64,000 nucleotides of DNA, taken from assembly GCA_018261615.1 (NCBI GenBank), contig JAGTSE010000001.1:124001-188000 (forward strand), in the 5' to 3' direction. The stretch comes from Pseudomonadota bacterium. Lineage in GTDB: Bacteria; Pseudomonadota; Gammaproteobacteria; Enterobacterales; Enterobacteriaceae. The translations under genes were made by a program, and so were the position numbers. Shown in pieces: positions 7,038 to 17,066 of the stretch (position 1 is the first letter of the stretch; each line of letters opens with the position of its first letter). The notes beneath the pieces are model-generated. The model was not told where the DNA came from. It made no database searches and saw only the letters and a program-made list of their open reading frames with translations.

Positions 7038-9197
7038 ATGCTACTGGGCTTTTTTCGTGGGCTGTTTCGCGTTTTGTTCCGGGTGCAGTTGACCGGCAGA
7101 ACTGAAGCACTACACGGAGAACGTGTGTTAATTACCCCTAACCATGTCTCCTTTATTGATGGCATTCTGCTGGCGCTGTTTCTGCCTGTACGCCCGGTTT
7201 TTGCGGTTTATTCCTCGATCAGCAGCCAGTGGTATATGAGTTGGATCCGCTCTATCGTTGACTTTGTTCCCCTCGATCCCACTAAACCAATGTCGATTAA
7301 ACATCTGGTACGCCTAATCGAGCAGGGCCGCCCGGTGGTTATTTTCCCGGAAGGGCGCATTTCGCTCTCAGGTTCACTGATGAAAATCTATGACGGCGCG
7401 GGGTTTGTCGCCGCCAAATCGGGCGCAACGGTAATACCGCTGCGTATTGATGGCGCAGAGCTGACTTATTTCAGCCGCCTGAAAGGGCTGGTCAAACAGC
7501 GCCTGTTCCCGCGTATTACGCTGCATATTCTGCCGCCGACATCCTTGCCGATGCCGGAGGCACCGCGCGCGCGCGATCGCCGTAAAATCGCTGGCGAGAT
7601 GCTGCACCAAATCATGATGGAAGCGCGCATGGCCGTGCGTCCGCGCGAAACGCTGTTTGAAGCATTCCTCGCCGCGCAGTACCGTTTTGGCGCCAACAAG
7701 CCCTGCGTCGAAGACATCAACTTTACTCCCGACAGCTACCGCAAGCTGCTCACGAAGACGCTGTTCGTCGCGCGTATCCTGGGAAAATACAGTGAGCAGG
7801 GGGATAAAATTGGCCTGATGCTGCCCAACGCAGGCATCAGCGTGGCGGTCATTTTCGGTGCGATTGCCCGTGGCCGAATTCCGGCGATGATGAACTACAC
7901 CGCCGGGGTTAAAGGACTTGGCAGCGCTATCACGGCGGCGCAAATCAAAACCATCTTCACCTCGCGAACCTTTATAGATAAAGGCAAGCTCTGGCATCTG
8001 CCGGAGCAGCTTACCCAGGTGCGCTGGATCTATCTGGAAGATCTGAAGGGTGATGTCACGCTGGAAGATAAGGTGTGGATTTTCCGCCATTTGCTGACGC
8101 CGTTAAAAGCGCAGGTGGCGCAGAAGCCGGAGGATCCGGCGCTGGTGCTGTTTACCTCTGGTTCTGAAGGCAACCCGAAAGGGGTGGTGCATAGCCACAA
8201 GAGCATTCTGGCTAACGTTGAGCAGATCAAAACCATCGCTGACTTTACCGCCAACGACCGCTTTATGTCGGCACTGCCGCTGTTCCACTCGTTTGGCCTG
8301 ACGGTAGGGTTGTTTACGCCCCTACTGACTGGTGCGGAAGTGTTTCTCTATCCCAGTCCGCTGCACTATCGCGTGGTGCCGGAGCTGGTCTATGACCGCA
8401 ACTGTACCGTGCTGTTTGGCACCTCGACCTTTCTCGGCAACTATGCGCGTTTCGCCAATCCTTACGACTTTTTCCGCCTGCGGTATGTCGTGGCTGGTGC
8501 CGAGAAGTTACAGGAGAGCACGCGGCAGTTGTGGCAGGACAAATTCGGCCTGCGTATTCTGGAAGGCTATGGCGTGACCGAATGTGCTCCGGTGGTTTCG
8601 ATTAACGTGCCGATGGCGGCGAAACCGGGCACGGTTGGCCGTATTCTGCCGGGAATGGATGCGCGTCTAATGGCGGTGCCGGGCATTGAAGAGGGCGGAC
8701 GCCTGCAACTGAAAGGGCCAAACGTGATGACCGGTTATCTGCGGGTGGAAAACCCCGGCGTGCTGGAAGCGCCGTCAGCGGAGAATATTCACGGCGAGCA
8801 GGAAGCTGGTTGGTACGACACCGGCGATATTGTGCGCTTTGATGAGCAGGGGTTTGTGCAGATTCAGGGGCGCGCGAAGCGTTTTGCCAAAATTGCAGGT
8901 GAGATGATCTCACTGGAGACGGTGGAACAACTTGCCCTGGCGGTGTCGCCGGAGAAAATGCATGCCACGGTGATTAAAAGTGATGCCAGCAAAGGTGAAG
9001 CGCTGGTGATGTTTACGAGCGATGAATCGCTGACGCGCGACAAACTTCTGCAGTATGCGCGTGTGCAGGGCATTCCTGAGCTGGCGGTACCGCGTGACAT
9101 TCGTTATCTCAAGCAACTGCCAGTGCTGGGTAGCGGCAAGCCTGATTTTGTCACGATCAAAATGATGGTTGACGAGGCGGAAACCCAACATGCTTAA
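7038..9197 (+). CDS. aas: Acyltransferase / acyl-ACP synthetase Aas
   Basis: This bifunctional inner-membrane enzyme re-acylates 2-acyl-lysophosphatidylethanolamine using acyl-ACP that it makes itself. It has 719 residues, as in E. coli. The N-terminal PlsC-type domain has the HX4D motif NHVSFID (His36, Asp41) and FPEGR. The C-terminal AMP-forming domain has [12 protein letters not shown], the YGVTECAP core and the late GSGKPDF. ATG 7038 has a strong AAAAGGAG site; in-frame upstream codons would run into the omrA gene. lplT follows with a small overlap, so the two form one operon: LplT flips the lysolipid in and Aas repairs it. Confidence 0.97.
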   Translation: MLLGFFRGLFRVLFRVQLTGRTEALHGERVLITPNHVSFIDGILLALFLPVRPVFAVYSSISSQWYMSWIRSIVDFVPLDPTKPMSIKHLVRLIEQGRPVVIFPEGRISLSGSLMKIYDGAGFVAAKSGATVIPLRIDGAELTYFSRLKGLVKQRLFPRITLHILPPTSLPMPEAPRARDRRKIAGEMLHQIMMEARMAVRPRETLFEAFLAAQYRFGANKPCVEDINFTPDSYRKLLTKTLFVARILGKYSEQGDKIGLMLPNAGISVAVIFGAIARGRIPAMMNYTAGVKGLGSAITAAQIKTIFTSRTFIDKGKLWHLPEQLTQVRWIYLEDLKGDVTLEDKVWIFRHLLTPLKAQVAQKPEDPALVLFTSGSEGNPKGVVHSHKSILANVEQIKTIADFTANDRFMSALPLFHSFGLTVGLFTPLLTGAEVFLYPSPLHYRVVPELVYDRNCTVLFGTSTFLGNYARFANPYDFFRLRYVVAGAEKLQESTRQLWQDKFGLRILEGYGVTECAPVVSINVPMAAKPGTVGRILPGMDARLMAVPGIEEGGRLQLKGPNVMTGYLRVENPGVLEAPSAENIHGEQEAGWYDTGDIVRFDEQGFVQIQGRAKRFAKIAGEMISLETVEQLALAVSPEKMHATVIKSDASKGEALVMFTSDESLTRDKLLQYARVQGIPELAVPRDIRYLKQLPVLGSGKPDFVTIKMMVDEAETQHA

Positions 9198-10380
9198 ACC
9201 TGAGATGAACGCTTCGCTATGGTCGCGTGGAATGATGGCGGTGATCGCCGCCCAGTTCCTTTCGGCATTTGGCGACAATGCTCTGCTGTTTGCCACGCTG
9301 GCGCTGCTGAAGGCTGAGTTTTACCCGGACTGGAGCCAGCCGATCCTGCAAATGGTGTTTGTGGGCGCTTACATCCTGTTTGCTCCTTTTGTCGGCCAGG
9401 TGGCGGACAATTTCGCCAAAGGCCGGGTAATGATGATGGCGAACGGCTTAAAGCTGCTGGGTGCCGTGAGCATTTGCTTTGGCGTGAATCCGTTTGTCGG
9501 CTATCTGCTAGTGGGCATTGGCGCGGCGGCTTACTCTCCGGCGAAATACGGTATCCTCGGCGAGATCACCTCCGGGGATAAGCTGGTTAAAGCCAATGGT
9601 CTGATGGAGTCATCTACCATTGCCGCCATTCTGCTCGGTTCGGTAGCGGGTGGTGTGCTGGCCGACTGGCATGTGCTTGCTGCGCTGGGTGTCTGTGCGC
9701 TGGTTTATGCGGGCGCGGTCATTGCCAATTTACTGATCCCTAAGCTGCCCGCTGCGCGGCCGGGGCAACCCTGGCGTTTTACGCCGATGACTCGCAGTTT
9801 CTTTAGCGCCTGCAAAAGTTTGTGGTGCAACGGTGAAACCCGCTTTTCGCTGGTTGGCACCAGCCTGTTCTGGGGCGCGGGTGTGACGCTGCGCTTCCTG
9901 TTGGTACTGTGGGTGCCGGTGGCGCTGGGTATTACTGACCACGCCACGCCGACCTATCTGAACGCGATGGTGGCGGTCGGGATTGTCGTTGGTGCCGGGC
10001 TGGCGGCGAAGCTGGTCACGCTGGAAACTGTTGCGCGCTGTATGCCTGCGGGGGTTTTGATTGGCGTCGCGGTGGTGCTGTTTTCGTTACAACATGCTTT
10101 GCTGCCTGCTTATGGCGTTCTGATGTTGATCGGCGTGCTGGGCGGCTTTTTTGTCGTGCCGCTGAATGCGCTACTACAGGCGATCGGTAAGGCGTCGGTC
10201 GGTGCGGGCAATGCGATTGCCGTGCAGAATCTCGGCGAAAACATGGCAATGCTGCTGATGCTGGGTCTGTACTCGCTGGCGGTAAAAGCCGGTACTCCGG
10301 TGGTGGGAACGGGCGTTGGCTTTGGCGTGATTTTTGCGCTGGCGATAGCGGCGCTGTGGTTCTGGCAGCGCCGTCGGTAA
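9190..10380 (+). CDS. lplT: Lysophospholipid transporter LplT
   Basis: LplT is a major-facilitator-family inner-membrane flippase that brings lysophospholipids to the inner leaflet for repair by Aas. It has 396 residues (397 in E. coli) and about twelve hydrophobic segments. Signature stretches are [20 protein letters not shown] near the N-terminus and [20 protein letters not shown] near the C-terminus. I chose ATG 9190, overlapping the aas stop, because the length up to SLWSRGM then matches E. coli. An in-frame ATG at 9205 is possible. Confidence 0.95.
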   Translation: MLKPEMNASLWSRGMMAVIAAQFLSAFGDNALLFATLALLKAEFYPDWSQPILQMVFVGAYILFAPFVGQVADNFAKGRVMMMANGLKLLGAVSICFGVNPFVGYLLVGIGAAAYSPAKYGILGEITSGDKLVKANGLMESSTIAAILLGSVAGGVLADWHVLAALGVCALVYAGAVIANLLIPKLPAARPGQPWRFTPMTRSFFSACKSLWCNGETRFSLVGTSLFWGAGVTLRFLLVLWVPVALGITDHATPTYLNAMVAVGIVVGAGLAAKLVTLETVARCMPAGVLIGVAVVLFSLQHALLPAYGVLMLIGVLGGFFVVPLNALLQAIGKASVGAGNAIAVQNLGENMAMLLMLGLYSLAVKAGTPVVGTGVGFGVIFALAIAALWFWQRRR

Positions 10381-10382
10381 GT

Positions 10383-11423
10383 TTACGGCGCCGGGTAGGT
10401 ATATACCTGGTGCACTGCTTCAATCTCCGCCAGCACATCCTGGCTCAGATCCAGATGCAGACTTTCCACATTGGTTTTCAGTTGTTCCATCGTCGTCGCG
10501 CCCAGCAGGGTGCTGGCGACGAAGGGCTGACGACGGACAAACGCCAGCGCCATCTGCGCCGGATCGAGATTGTGTCGCTTCGCAATATCCACATAGGCCG
10601 CCACCGCTTTTTGCGCCTGCTCGCCGCTGTAACGCGTAAAGCGGCTGAACAGTGTATTGCGTGCGCCCGCGGGTTTCGCCCCGTTGAGGTATTTCCCGGT
10701 CAGCGTGCCGAAGGCGAGGCAGGAATACGCCAGCAGTTCGACACCTTCATACTGGCTCACTTCCGCAAGGCCCACTTCAAAGCTGCGGTTTAACAGGCTG
10801 TACGGGTTCTGGATGGTGACAATGCGCGGCAGCTCATGTTTTTCCGCCAGATGCAGATAGCGCATCACGCCAAAGGCGGTTTCGTTAGAGACGCCGATAT
10901 AACGAATTTTGCCCGCGCGCTGAAACTCAGTCAGTGCTTCCAGCGTCTCCAGCAGCGTCACGACCGGCGAGCTTTCTACCCAGCTATAGCCCAGCTTGCC
11001 GAAGCAGTTGGTGGAGCGCTGCGGCCAGTGAATCTGGTAGAGATCGAGATAATCGGTTTGCAGACGTTTTAAACTTTCCTCCAGCGCGCTGCGGATATTT
11101 TTACGATCGAGCGCCTGATCCGGACGGATCCCGCGGTCATTGTTACGGCTTGGGCCGCTGACTTTGGAGGCGATAACCAGCTTTTCGCGGTTGCCGCGTT
11201 TTGCCAGCCAGTTGCCGACATAGGTTTCGGTTAAACCCTGCGTTTCCGGGCGTGGCGGAACAGGGTACATCTCTGCGACATCAATCAGGTTGATTCCCTG
11301 GCTGACGGCGTAATCGAGCTGTGCATGGGCGTCGGCTTCGCTGTTTTGTTCACCAAACGTCATTGTGCCCAGCCCCAGGGTGCTGATTTCCAGCGAACTG
11401 TGGGGGATACGGTGATACTGCAT
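10383..11423 (-). CDS. tas: NADP(H)-dependent aldo-keto reductase Tas
   Basis: This is a 346-residue aldo-keto reductase of the Tas family, the same length as in E. coli, where it can complement tyrosine auxotrophy. It has the usual barrel with the catalytic tetrad region (DVAEMYPVP, ASKVSGPSRNN, YQIHWP) and the NADP-binding C-terminal part (STLLGATTMEQLKTN). The physiological substrate is uncertain. ATG 11423 is preceded by GAGGAAG; an in-frame ATG 15 bp further upstream overlaps that ribosome-binding site and is rejected. The gene converges on lplT with a 2-bp gap and no visible terminator. Confidence 0.95.
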   Translation of the reverse strand: MQYHRIPHSSLEISTLGLGTMTFGEQNSEADAHAQLDYAVSQGINLIDVAEMYPVPPRPETQGLTETYVGNWLAKRGNREKLVIASKVSGPSRNNDRGIRPDQALDRKNIRSALEESLKRLQTDYLDLYQIHWPQRSTNCFGKLGYSWVESSPVVTLLETLEALTEFQRAGKIRYIGVSNETAFGVMRYLHLAEKHELPRIVTIQNPYSLLNRSFEVGLAEVSQYEGVELLAYSCLAFGTLTGKYLNGAKPAGARNTLFSRFTRYSGEQAQKAVAAYVDIAKRHNLDPAQMALAFVRRQPFVASTLLGATTMEQLKTNVESLHLDLSQDVLAEIEAVHQVYTYPAP

Positions 11424-11515
11424 AGCCGGCTTCCTCAAAAATGCAACGTCAGTAGTCCTGACAAAGGACTATAAACATGGCAGAGGGGAAGCAAAAGGGA
11501 AAGGGAAAATTCACA

Positions 11516-11543
11516 AAAAGGTCAGCAGGTCACTGACCTTTAA
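11516..11543 (-). terminator. Hairpin between ygdR and tas
   Basis: AAAAGGTCAG and CTGACCTTTA form a nearly perfect stem just beyond the ygdR stop. A/T-rich flanks on both sides could terminate ygdR transcription on the minus strand. Confidence 0.5.
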
Positions 11544-11552
11544 AGGTATTTC

Positions 11553-11771
11553 TTAGCGTTCGATAATCTGGGAGACATCATCACGGTTAATCTGCATTTT
11601 GTTGCCTTGCTGATCGCGATAGCTGACCAGCCCGGTATTATCATCAATCTCCGGCTTACCATCCGTCAGGATCATTCTGCCGTCTTTTGTTGCCATTACG
11701 TAATCGCTGCTGCATCCGGAAACCGCAAAAGCTAAACCCACTGCGGAAATAATCACTGCCCATTTTTTCAT
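11553..11771 (-). CDS. ygdR: Small lipoprotein YgdR (DUF903)
   Basis: This 72-residue predicted lipoprotein has a signal peptide [20 protein letters not shown] with a lipobox ending at Cys20. The mature part is the short beta-rich YgdI/YgdR domain ([37 protein letters not shown]). Function is unknown. A paralogue, ygdI, lies at 39633 in this window and has lost its ordinary start codon, which makes YgdR the intact copy here. Confidence 0.93.
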   Translation of the reverse strand: MKKWAVIISAVGLAFAVSGCSSDYVMATKDGRMILTDGKPEIDDNTGLVSYRDQQGNKMQINRDDVSQIIER

Positions 11772-11902
11772 CGCTCAGACCTCTCATTACATGCGTCACA
11801 TGCGTCATACACTAGTCTAGTAATAACCTGTTGTTTCATTATGGAAAAGGGCGATTTTCTGAAAATAGCGCTGTAGAGCAGATAAAGGTTGAAATAAAGG
11901 TT

Positions 11903-11935
11903 GAAAAAAGGCTTCCCCGGTCGGGGAAGCCTTTT
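11903..11935 (-). terminator. Rho-independent terminator after ygdQ
   Basis: The perfect 9-bp stem GGCTTCCCC/GGGGAAGCC with a GGTC loop is flanked by A-runs on the left (a T-run on the minus strand) and TTTT on the right. It sits 3 bp after the ygdQ stop and could act in both directions. Confidence 0.88.
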
Positions 11936-11937
11936 GC

Positions 11938-12651
11938 TTACAGCGGATTTTTCTTGTTACGCAACAGGTTCAGCCACTCGACGGCGATAGAGAAAAACAT
12001 CGCGAAGTAGATGTAACCTTTCGGCACATGAATCGAAACGCTTTCGAGGATCAGCGTAAAGCCGACCAGAATCAAAAACGACAGTGCCAGCATTTTGACT
12101 GACGGATGGCGAGCGACAAATTCGCCAATCGGACGTGCGGCAAACATCATCACGCCAACAGAGATTACGACGGCGGCCATCATAATGAACAGATGGTCGG
12201 AGAGGCCCACCGCAGTAATCACCGAATCGAGACTGAAAATGATATCCAGCAGCATGATCTGCACAATAGCGCCAAGGAAAGAGTGAACGTTAGTTTTCAG
12301 CCCTTCCTCTTCACCTTCGATCGACTCGTGGATCTCTTTGCTCGCTTTCCAGATCAGGAACAATCCGCCGAGAAAAAGGATCATGTCACGCGCCGAAATG
12401 CTGTGATCAAAAAGAGTGAATAACGGATGAGTCAGTCTTGTTACCCAGGCAATAGAGGCCAGCAGCAACAGCCGCATCACCATTGCCGCGGCCAGCCCAA
12501 GCCGACGGGCGTGACTACGTTGCGCGGTAGGTAACTTTGCAACAATCAGAGAGAGGAAAATAATATTATCGATCCCTAATACGATCTCCAGCAGCGTCAG
12601 CGTACCGAGCGCAAGCCAGGCGTTAGGATCGGTGATCCATGCAAATAACAT
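11938..12651 (-). CDS. ygdQ: TerC-family membrane protein YgdQ
   Basis: This 237-residue integral membrane protein of the TerC/Alx family has about seven hydrophobic segments. Family acidic motifs within membrane helices are present: EIVLGIDNIIFLSL near the N-terminus and LLDIIFSLDSVITAVG in the centre. Related proteins export Mn2+ or help insert metalloenzymes, but the function of YgdQ is not established. ATG 12651 gives the E. coli length. It follows mutH in the same direction at about 65 bp. Confidence 0.93.
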   Translation of the reverse strand: MLFAWITDPNAWLALGTLTLLEIVLGIDNIIFLSLIVAKLPTAQRSHARRLGLAAAMVMRLLLLASIAWVTRLTHPLFTLFDHSISARDMILFLGGLFLIWKASKEIHESIEGEEEGLKTNVHSFLGAIVQIMLLDIIFSLDSVITAVGLSDHLFIMMAAVVISVGVMMFAARPIGEFVARHPSVKMLALSFLILVGFTLILESVSIHVPKGYIYFAMFFSIAVEWLNLLRNKKNPL

Positions 12652-12715
12652 CAATAAAAGTCCTACAAAAAAAAGAAGCGCTAATTATAAGCGTCAGTGA
12701 AGCTGTGGCAAAAAA

Positions 12716-13411
12716 TTAATATCCGGATAGCAAAAAGTGGCGAGCCAGCAGGGCGCTGGTGAAGTTCTTTTTCAGGTAGAAACCGCGAGGCAGTGTGAGG
12801 ATAGGCTCCCCATGTTCGCCAATCGCTTCCGTTAACGCTTTGCTGTTGGCGGCCTTGGGACGTAATTGCAGTACTTCGCCGTGACGGGCGGTAATGCGCG
12901 TGACCTGGCCCAACACAATCAGATCCATCAACTCTTCCCAGTCCTGGCGTAACTGCTGCTCTTCTTCCTCATTAGGGCTCCAGAGCAGCGGCGATCCGAC
13001 ACGGCGATCGGCTACCGGGATCCCGCGCGACCCCTCAATCGGGATCCATAACACGCGTTTCAGCTTGTATCGGACATGGCTGGTTTCCCACACCACGCCG
13101 CTATTCCCGGTGAGTGGAGCGACGCAGACAAAGGTGGTTTCCAGCGGGCGGCCCTGGTTATCCACCGGAATAGTTTTTAATTCGACGCCCAGCGTGGCGA
13201 AGTCCTGCTCGGGTTTGCTCCCGGCGCTGGCGCCCAGCCATAGCTCGAGTAACACACCTATCCAGCCTTTATCCCGCTTCAGATCGCGCGGCACCGGCAG
13301 CCCCACTAATGCTGCCAGTTCGCCAAGCGAATAGCCTGCCAGGCGCTGTGCCTGAGCGAGTAACTGAGCCTCGGATTCTGGTGGCGAAGCGAAAGGAGAT
13401 AACGCGAGCAT
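12716..13411 (-). CDS. mutH: DNA mismatch repair endonuclease MutH
   Basis: MutH nicks the unmethylated strand at hemimethylated GATC sites when activated by MutS and MutL. It has 231 residues (229 in E. coli). The catalytic triad is Asp70, Glu77 and Lys79 in [15 protein letters not shown]. The C-terminal part [20 protein letters not shown] is conserved. ATG 13411 is preceded by AAGG; the open frame extends upstream for 56 more codons without homology. Its upstream region carries DnaA boxes. Confidence 0.96.
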   Translation of the reverse strand: MLALSPFASPPESEAQLLAQAQRLAGYSLGELAALVGLPVPRDLKRDKGWIGVLLELWLGASAGSKPEQDFATLGVELKTIPVDNQGRPLETTFVCVAPLTGNSGVVWETSHVRYKLKRVLWIPIEGSRGIPVADRRVGSPLLWSPNEEEEQQLRQDWEELMDLIVLGQVTRITARHGEVLQLRPKAANSKALTEAIGEHGEPILTLPRGFYLKKNFTSALLARHFLLSGY

Positions 13412-13600
13412 GTCACTAACCTTTTGATTAAAAAACAGACAGTAGTTTTCCACCGTAGTCCGCGAGTTTACCGTTTCCAGTGTAATTTGTGCAACGCAAT
13501 GATTTAAAAGATAATTTAATGATGTTCGCAATGTGTTGCGCAACAACCCGCCAGGTTTTCCAAATCTGGTCACTGGCAATGAACAGGATCTTACACCATG

Positions 13601-13609
13601 TTATCCACA
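13601..13609 (+). promoter_or_regulatory. DnaA box 1 (TTATCCACA)
   Basis: This is a perfect match to the high-affinity R1-type DnaA box TTATCCACA, about 190 bp upstream of the mutH start. Box 2 faces it 110 bp away. Confidence 0.75.
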
Positions 13610-13719
13610 GAAAAATGGGATAACTGTTGAAAAGGCTCACTACTGTTTCCATTTACAGCCTTGACGTGCGATGAAAATCGAATTTCTACACAAAATGTGC
13701 CTAACTTATTGGCATAATC

Positions 13720-13728
13720 TGTGGATAA
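13720..13728 (-). promoter_or_regulatory. DnaA box 2 (TTATCCACA on minus strand)
   Basis: TGTGGATAA on the plus strand is the exact reverse complement of the high-affinity DnaA box. Together with box 1 it forms an inverted pair. Confidence 0.75.
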
Positions 13729-13770
13729 AAACGACTCTGTTCGATCTTTCATCAGCGCCAGGATCCTATG

Positions 13771-13786
13771 AGTGACGATCGTCACA
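13771..13786. promoter_or_regulatory. Perfect palindrome, CRP-like site
   Basis: GTGACGATCGTCAC (13772-13785) is perfectly symmetric. With flanking bases it reads AGTGA-CGATCG-TCACA, nine of ten matches to the CRP half-site consensus TGTGA-N6-TCACA. CRP binding is inference. Confidence 0.45.
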
Positions 13787-13916
13787 TTATGCTGCAACAT
13801 TACGGTGATAAGTCACTTAACTAAATGAATCAGCGAGTTTTATTTTTTTACCCGATAATGAGGTTATTCAGACTGTTCTGGGTTTTCCCTGGGTAATTCC
13901 ATACTTTTTCACAACT

Positions 13917-13925
13917 CTATCCACA
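13917..13925 (+). promoter_or_regulatory. Near-match DnaA box 3 (CTATCCACA)
   Basis: This site differs from TTATCCACA by one base. It lies about 170 bp upstream of rppH in the same intergenic region as the two perfect boxes. Confidence 0.45.
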
Positions 13926-14092
13926 GAAAAAGTGAATAAAACCCGTCGAAGGTGAGGGAAGGTGTTTATAACTCTTATGCAAACTGTGAATTATTCAATC
14001 GCTATCCGTTCGTATCCTTGTCATAGAGTGGTTTACCGTTTTCCGGGAGTGTGAAACAATCTCGTCATTCAGGTTTATTTTGAGGTAGTCCG

Positions 14093-14623
14093 GTGATTGA
14101 TGACGATGGCTACCGCCCAAATGTGGGAATCGTAATCTGCAATCGACAGGGCCAGGTGATGTGGGCCAGACGCTTCGGGCAGCACTCATGGCAATTTCCC
14201 CAAGGGGGAATCAACCCAGGCGAGACCCCGGAGCAGGCGATGTACCGGGAACTGTTCGAGGAAGTGGGCTTAAGTCGTAAAGATGTTCGTATCCTTGCTT
14301 CTACCCGTAACTGGTTGCGTTACAAGTTACCGAAACGTTTGGTGCGTTGGGACACAAAGCCGGTTTGTATCGGCCAGAAACAAAAATGGTTTCTTTTGCA
14401 GTTGATTGGTAATGATTCAGAAATCAATATGCAAACCAGTAGCACCCCTGAGTTTGATGGCTGGCGTTGGGTAAGCTACTGGTATCCTGTTCGTCAGGTA
14501 GTCTCGTTTAAACGCGACGTCTACCGACGGGTGATGAAAGAGTTTGCAAGTGCGGTGTTATCGCTTCAGGAAACGCCTCCTAAGCCGCAGAACGCACCTG
14601 CCTGGCGACGTAAACGAGGTTAA
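14093..14623 (+). CDS. rppH: RNA pyrophosphohydrolase RppH
   Basis: RppH removes pyrophosphate from the 5' triphosphate of mRNAs, which starts RNase E-dependent decay. It has 176 residues, as in E. coli. The Nudix box runs from [20 protein letters not shown] to EVGL (about residues 37-60). The start is GTG 14093 with a TGAGGTAG ribosome-binding site. ptsP follows 12 bp later in the same direction, as in E. coli. Confidence 0.97.
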   Translation: MIDDDGYRPNVGIVICNRQGQVMWARRFGQHSWQFPQGGINPGETPEQAMYRELFEEVGLSRKDVRILASTRNWLRYKLPKRLVRWDTKPVCIGQKQKWFLLQLIGNDSEINMQTSSTPEFDGWRWVSYWYPVRQVVSFKRDVYRRVMKEFASAVLSLQETPPKPQNAPAWRRKRG

Positions 14624-14635
14624 GCCACCCACATT

Positions 14636-16882
14636 ATGCTCACCCGACTGCGAGAGATAGTTGAGAAAGTTGCCAGCGCGCCGCGTCTTAACGAAGCGCT
14701 GGAGATACTGGTTACCGACGTGTGTCTGGCGATGGAAACCGAAGTATGCTCGGTCTATCTTGCGGATCACGACAGGCGCTGTTTTTATCTGATGGCGACG
14801 CGCGGCTTAAAAAAGCCGCGTGGGCGTACTGTCACACTCGCATTCGATCAGGGGATCGTGGGGCTTGTTGGCCGGCTGGCGGAACCCATCAACCTTGCCG
14901 ATGCGCAGAAACATCCCAGCTTTAAATATATTCCTGCGGTAAAAGAGGAGCGTTTTCGCGCCTTTCTCGGCGTACCAATTATCCAGCGTCGTCAGTTGCT
15001 TGGCGTGTTGGTTGTGCAGCAGCGTGAGTTGCGTCAGTACAATGAAAGCGAAGAATCCTTTCTGGTCACACTGGCTACCCAGGTCGCCGCGATCCTTTCC
15101 CAGTCACAATTAAATGCCTTGTTTGGCCAGTATCGGCAGACACGTATTCGTGCGCTGCCTGCTTCGCCTGGGGTTGCCATTGCCGAAGGCTGGATGGATC
15201 AAACCCTGCCGCTGATGGAGCAGGTTTATCCGGCATCGACGCTGGATACCTCGCTTGAGCGCGAGAGGCTGACCAGCGCGCTGGAAGAGGCTGCCAACGA
15301 ATTCCGCCGTTACAGCAAACGTTTTTCAGCCGGCGTGCAAAAAGAGACAGCGGCGATTTTCGATCTCTATTCCCACCTGCTCTCCGATGCGCGTTTGCGC
15401 CGTGAGCTGTTCGAAGAAGTGGACAGAGGTGTGGTGGCCGAATGGGCGGTGAAAACGGTGATTGAAAGTTTCGCCGAACAGTTTGCCGCGCTCAGCGACG
15501 GTTATCTGAAAGAACGTGCCGGCGATCTGCGGACCCTCGGCCAGCGTCTGCTGTTCCACCTTGATGACAATATTCAGGGGCCGAATACCTGGCCGGCGCG
15601 TTTTGTGTTGGTCGCCGATGAGCTTTCGGCGACAACACTGGCAGAATTACCGCACGATCGGCTGGTTGGCGTGGTGGTGCGCGACGGTGCGTCCAACTCC
15701 CATGCCGCGATTATAGTTCGCGCGCTCGGCATTCCGACGGTAATGGGCGCGGATATTCAGCCTTCTGCGCTGCATCGCCGCACGCTGATTGTCGATGGTT
15801 ACCGTGGCGAATTGCTGGTGGATCCGGAACCGGTTCTGCTACAGGAATACCAGCGTCTTATCACTGAGGAGAATGAGCTCAGCCGTCTCGCCGAAGATGA
15901 TGTCAATCTGGCGGCGCAGCTTAAAAGCGGCGAGCGGGTGAAAGTGATGCTCAATGCCGGCTTAAGCCCGGAGCATGAAGAGAAACTCGGTAGCCGCATC
16001 GACGGTATCGGGCTGTACCGTACTGAAATACCTTTTATGCTGCAAAGCGGCTTTCCGTCGGAAGAGGAGCAGGTGGCGCAATATCAGGGCATGCTGCAAA
16101 TGTTCAACGACAAGCCGGTAACGCTGCGTACGCTGGATATTGGCGCCGATAAACAATTACCCTATATGCCCATCAGCGAGGAAAACCCCTGTCTTGGCTG
16201 GCGAGGCATTCGTATTACGCTCGATCAGCCGGAAATTTTCCTCGTGCAGGTGCGCGCCATGATGCGCGCTAATGCGGCGACCGGCAACCTCAGTATTCTG
16301 CTGCCGATGATCACCAGCATTGACGAGGTGGATGAGGCCAAGCGGCTCATCGAACGCGCCGGGCGCGAAGTCGAAGAGATGATCGGCTACGCCATTCCAC
16401 GCCCGCGTATTGGCGTGATGCTGGAGGTGCCCTCCATGGTGTTTATGTTGTCGCATCTGGCAAGCCGCGTTGATTTTATCTCCATCGGCACCAACGATCT
16501 GACGCAGTATATTCTGGCGGTGGATCGCAATAATACCCGTGTAGCGACAATGTATGACAGCCTGCATCCGGCAGTGCTGCGTGCGCTGTCGATGGTGGCA
16601 ACCGAGGCTGAACGGTTAGGCATCGACCTTTGCCTGTGCGGTGAAATGGCCGGGGATCCGATGTGTGTCGCCGTGCTGATAGGCCTTGGTTATCGCCATC
16701 TGTCGATGAACGGGCGTTCGGTCGCGCGCATCAAATATTTGCTGCGGCGCATTGATGCTGAAGAGGCGCGGGTGCTGGCAAATCGCACGCTTGAGGCGCA
16801 GTTAACCGCTGAAGTTCGCCATCAGATTGCCGCTTTTATGGAGCGGCGCGGTCTGGGCGGCCTGATCCGCGGTGGAATTTAA
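14636..16882 (+). CDS. ptsP: Nitrogen PTS enzyme I (EI-Ntr) PtsP
   Basis: PtsP transfers phosphate from PEP to NPr (PtsO) in the regulatory nitrogen PTS. It has 748 residues, identical in length to E. coli. Domain order is an N-terminal GAF sensor (about 1-150, containing VCSVYLADHDRRCFYLMATR), the EI N-domain, the phosphohistidine swivel (DGASNSHAAIIVRALGIP, His near 356) and the C-terminal PEP-binding barrel (GIGLYRTEIPFML, CLCGEMAGDP). It is probably co-transcribed with rppH. Confidence 0.97.
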   Translation: MLTRLREIVEKVASAPRLNEALEILVTDVCLAMETEVCSVYLADHDRRCFYLMATRGLKKPRGRTVTLAFDQGIVGLVGRLAEPINLADAQKHPSFKYIPAVKEERFRAFLGVPIIQRRQLLGVLVVQQRELRQYNESEESFLVTLATQVAAILSQSQLNALFGQYRQTRIRALPASPGVAIAEGWMDQTLPLMEQVYPASTLDTSLERERLTSALEEAANEFRRYSKRFSAGVQKETAAIFDLYSHLLSDARLRRELFEEVDRGVVAEWAVKTVIESFAEQFAALSDGYLKERAGDLRTLGQRLLFHLDDNIQGPNTWPARFVLVADELSATTLAELPHDRLVGVVVRDGASNSHAAIIVRALGIPTVMGADIQPSALHRRTLIVDGYRGELLVDPEPVLLQEYQRLITEENELSRLAEDDVNLAAQLKSGERVKVMLNAGLSPEHEEKLGSRIDGIGLYRTEIPFMLQSGFPSEEEQVAQYQGMLQMFNDKPVTLRTLDIGADKQLPYMPISEENPCLGWRGIRITLDQPEIFLVQVRAMMRANAATGNLSILLPMITSIDEVDEAKRLIERAGREVEEMIGYAIPRPRIGVMLEVPSMVFMLSHLASRVDFISIGTNDLTQYILAVDRNNTRVATMYDSLHPAVLRALSMVATEAERLGIDLCLCGEMAGDPMCVAVLIGLGYRHLSMNGRSVARIKYLLRRIDAEEARVLANRTLEAQLTAEVRHQIAAFMERRGLGGLIRGGI

Positions 16883-17066
16883 ACATCTGCTTACAGATGT
16901 AAAATAAGTGCGTGGCTGTTTGACTATACATATCTTTTACAACTTCGGCGCAACTCATGCTTCCCCCTTATGCTATGATTCGCCCCTTTGGAGCGGCTGC
17001 CAGTTGCGGCCGCGTATGTAAACCGCTGTCCACTTTCGGCGGAAGAACAACAAGTTGTGGTGACAG

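Larger units (their letters stand above)
13412..14092. other. 681-bp intergenic region between mutH and rppH
   Basis: No credible gene is seen here. It holds the divergent promoters of mutH and rppH, two perfect DnaA boxes in inverted orientation, one near-match box, and a perfect 14-bp palindrome between them. Short open frames on the minus strand (for example 13591-13800) look random and A/T-rich. Confidence 0.8.

Noticed and set aside
13580..13800. Short minus-strand open frames upstream of mutH
   Set aside because: A/T-rich composition, no ribosome-binding site and no resemblance to known small proteins; the region is better explained as regulatory.
16883..16900. ACATCTG-CTTA-CAGATGT hairpin after ptsP as a terminator
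   Set aside because: The stem is short and A/T-rich and is followed by AAAATAAG rather than a T-run, so plus-strand termination is doubtful.
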